NCBI RefSeq assembly: GCF_019801465.1
Contig: NZ_JAHVJA010000015.1
Location: 1-64,000 of the forward strand
Direction: 5' to 3'
DNA from: Leisingera daeponensis
Lineage (GTDB): Bacteria > Pseudomonadota > Alphaproteobacteria > Rhodobacterales > Rhodobacteraceae
DNA: 64,000 nucleotides
This document shows positions 62,515-64,000 of this stretch, piece by piece. The notes beneath the pieces are model-generated. The model did no database searches, was not told the origin of the DNA, and saw only the letters and a list, made by a program, of their open reading frames with translations. Every line of letters starts with the position of its first letter. Position 1 is the first letter of the stretch. A program made the translations under genes and the position numbers.

Positions 62515-63477
62515 ATGAAGAGACTGCTTTTGACATCCGCGTTTGCCATGGGCCTTGCTGCGCCTGCTTGGGCCGAAGGCTGCGGTGACGTGACAATCAC
62601 GCAAATGGATTGGGCGTCAGCAAACGTGGTTACTTCGGTTGCGAAATTCCTGATGGAACAGGGTTACGGTTGCACTGTCACAACTGTTCCCTCCTCGACA
62701 CCGACAGCTTTGACGTCGGTGGCCGAAACCGGCACGCCGGATATCCTGACCGAGCTGTGGGTCAATACCGCTCCGGCCTATGCAAAACTGGTCGCAGACG
62801 GCAAGCTGGTCGAACTGGCTGACGTCCTGTCGGATGGTGGGATCGAAGGCTGGTGGGTGCCGCAGTATGTGGTTGATGCGCACCCCGAAGCGGCAACCTT
62901 GGATGGCATTCTGGCCAACCCCGATCTCGTCGGCCGCCGGTTTGACAATTGCCCGGATGGCTGGGGCTGCCGAACCGTCAATGACAACATGAACCGTGCC
63001 ATTGATATGGAGAGCAAGGGGATCGAGGTGTTCAATCACGGATCGGGCGAAACGCTGGCCACGGCTATCGCGGCGGCCTATGCAGACCAGAAACCCTGGT
63101 TCGGTTTCTATTGGGCTCCAACCGCTGTTCTGGGCAAATACCCGATGGTCCTAGTTGATATTGGCGTGCATGATGCTGAAACGCATACCTGTAACGGCTC
63201 CAACGACTGTGCAGAACCAGGAGTCTCAGCCTATCCGAGTGCGGCGGTCAAAACGGCTGCGACAGCCGATTTTCAGCAGCGCGAACCTGCAATCGCCGAA
63301 TTGATGTCGAACATTTCTTTCACCAACGACCAGATGAACGGGGTGCTCGCCTGGATGGAAGACAACAATGCCTCTGCCGAGGAAGGCGCTGTGTACTTCC
63401 TGACAAACAACAAGGATCAGTGGAGCGACTGGCTGAACGACGACGCCCGCTCAAAGCTGTCCGCGATCCTGAAATAA
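62515..63477 (+). CDS. proX: glycine-betaine/choline-type ABC transporter substrate-binding protein
   Basis: 320 residues from ATG 62515, with GGGAGGA before it. A signal peptide (MKRLLLTSAFAMGLAAPAWA) is followed by the OpuAC/ProX fold: ITQMDWASANVVTSVAKFLM, PDILTELWVNTAPAYAKL, KPWFGFYWAPTAVLGKYPM. Aromatic residues in the last motif are of the cation-pi type used to bind quaternary amines. Cysteines CNGSNDC may form a disulfide. The permease gene follows after 75 bases. Confidence 0.88.
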   Translation: MKRLLLTSAFAMGLAAPAWAEGCGDVTITQMDWASANVVTSVAKFLMEQGYGCTVTTVPSSTPTALTSVAETGTPDILTELWVNTAPAYAKLVADGKLVELADVLSDGGIEGWWVPQYVVDAHPEAATLDGILANPDLVGRRFDNCPDGWGCRTVNDNMNRAIDMESKGIEVFNHGSGETLATAIAAAYADQKPWFGFYWAPTAVLGKYPMVLVDIGVHDAETHTCNGSNDCAEPGVSAYPSAAVKTAATADFQQREPAIAELMSNISFTNDQMNGVLAWMEDNNASAEEGAVYFLTNNKDQWSDWLNDDARSKLSAILK

Positions 63478-63552
63478 AGCAAGGAATGAGCGTGTCCCGG
63501 TAATCAGTGCCTTGGGGCACGCTTAAATGAAGATCAGTTAAGGGGCCAAAGC

Positions 63553-64000
63553 GTGACGAGCTACGAGAAACTGTTTGACTGGTTGGGATTGCGCGGCTGG
63601 TGCGATGCCGATGCGGCGGATTCGCCAATGAGCATGGCCCAATTGCTAGCACAGACCAAAGAAGGCCATGCGGATAGATCCGGCACACTCCCGTTTCCTT
63701 CGTTGGATGCGCTTCATGAGGCCTGCAACGCTATTCCCCAAACCCGGGACATGACCATCAGCGTCGAGCAAGGTTTCCTTTCCATCAAGGACAGCCTCAA
63801 GTTCATCCTTGACCCGCTGACACAGCCGTTGTCGTGGATACTGGAAGGAGCGCTATTTGCCTTCATGACCACACCCTGGTGGTTTCTGATCCCGCTTTTG
63901 ATCTTGGCGACTTGGCTAGCCACGCGCACATTGAGCATCACCGCATTTGTCGCGGCTGTATTCCTGTTTTTCGGATTGATTGACCACCTCGAGGTCGCCT
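63553..64000 (+). CDS. proW: glycine-betaine/proline ABC transporter permease, partial
   Basis: The frame from GTG 63553 (AAGGGG just upstream) is open to the right edge: 149 codons. The N-terminus is soluble, then the ProW-like segment PLTQPLSWILEGALFAFMTT and membrane stretches PWWFLIPLLILATWLATRTL and TAFVAAVFLFFGLIDHLEV. The rest of the gene and the ATPase (ProV) are beyond the window. It is the channel for the ProX-bound quaternary amine. Confidence 0.82.
   Translation, partial: MTSYEKLFDWLGLRGWCDADAADSPMSMAQLLAQTKEGHADRSGTLPFPSLDALHEACNAIPQTRDMTISVEQGFLSIKDSLKFILDPLTQPLSWILEGALFAFMTTPWWFLIPLLILATWLATRTLSITAFVAAVFLFFGLIDHLEVA

Noticed and set aside
1-64000. CRISPR array, rRNA operon, prophage or defence system
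   Set aside because: No regularly spaced repeats, no rRNA-like sequence, and no phage structural, cas or restriction-modification gene was recognised. The only tRNA-like sequence is the fragment at 1192-1216.

Overview
The window is high-GC DNA from an alphaproteobacterium, most likely a marine Rhodobacteraceae of the Roseobacter type (Leisingera/Phaeobacter/Ruegeria-like). This is inferred from gene content and order: an RpoE-ChrR singlet-oxygen regulon, a NasTS-controlled nitrate assimilation operon, GlxA-type regulators, choline sulfatase, L-cysteate sulfo-lyase and non-pyrrolysine MttB. No database search was possible. All family calls come from motifs and remembered family architecture.

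Layout. 1-1791 is a decayed region. It holds the last codons of a HlyD-type secretion adaptor, a relic serine recombinase C-terminus and a degenerate 3' end of an initiator tRNA, and looks like the scar of an integrated element. 1792-10600 is a GlxA-regulated catabolic operon for a quaternary ammonium compound: CntA-like Rieske oxygenase, choline sulfatase, two SDRs, a beta-keto acid cleavage enzyme with a probable frameshift at its end, a betaine-aldehyde-type dehydrogenase and a carnitine-dehydrogenase-like enzyme. 10691-19914 is a sigmaE (RpoE)/ChrR photo-oxidative stress locus. Two divergent gene sets (SDR-DUF1365, and FAD protein-CFA methyltransferase-chalcone isomerase-like-MFS-DUF3833-photolyase) are driven by promoters that share one pattern, TGATCC-N17-GTAWCC, with rpoE itself. 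20114-31754 is nitrate assimilation: nasT, nasS, a leader with an ANTAR-type hairpin and terminator, nrtABC, nirBD and nasA.

31824-38652 is an unfamiliar cassette: class II aldolase, gamma-butyrobetaine-hydroxylase-like dioxygenase, GlxA and LysR regulators, an Asp/Glu-racemase-fold protein without its catalytic cysteines, a sulfotransferase-like protein and an FrhB-like flavoprotein. 38727-40358 is a quinone oxidoreductase/TetR pair with two palindromic operators. 40570-44041 holds a PhnD-like binding protein, a histidine kinase and a LysR regulator. 44122-50540 is a five-gene oligopeptide/opine-type ABC transporter.

An IS3 remnant (about 50626-51671) cuts off a YeiH-type exporter gene at the end of a seven-gene minus-strand operon (59642 down to 51672): dimethylglycine-dehydrogenase-like demethylase, GlxA regulator, cysteate sulfo-lyase (CuyA), DegT aminotransferase, Asp/Glu racemase, HisD-like dehydrogenase and the broken exporter. 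Divergent to it lie mttB, a LysR regulator and a glycine-betaine-type ABC transporter (proX, proW), which runs off the right edge. The most interesting idea in the window is that this operon takes in and demethylates an N-methylated C3 amino-sulfonate. The core (cysteinolate) would be oxidised to cysteate by the HisD-like enzyme, racemised, and desulfonated by CuyA.
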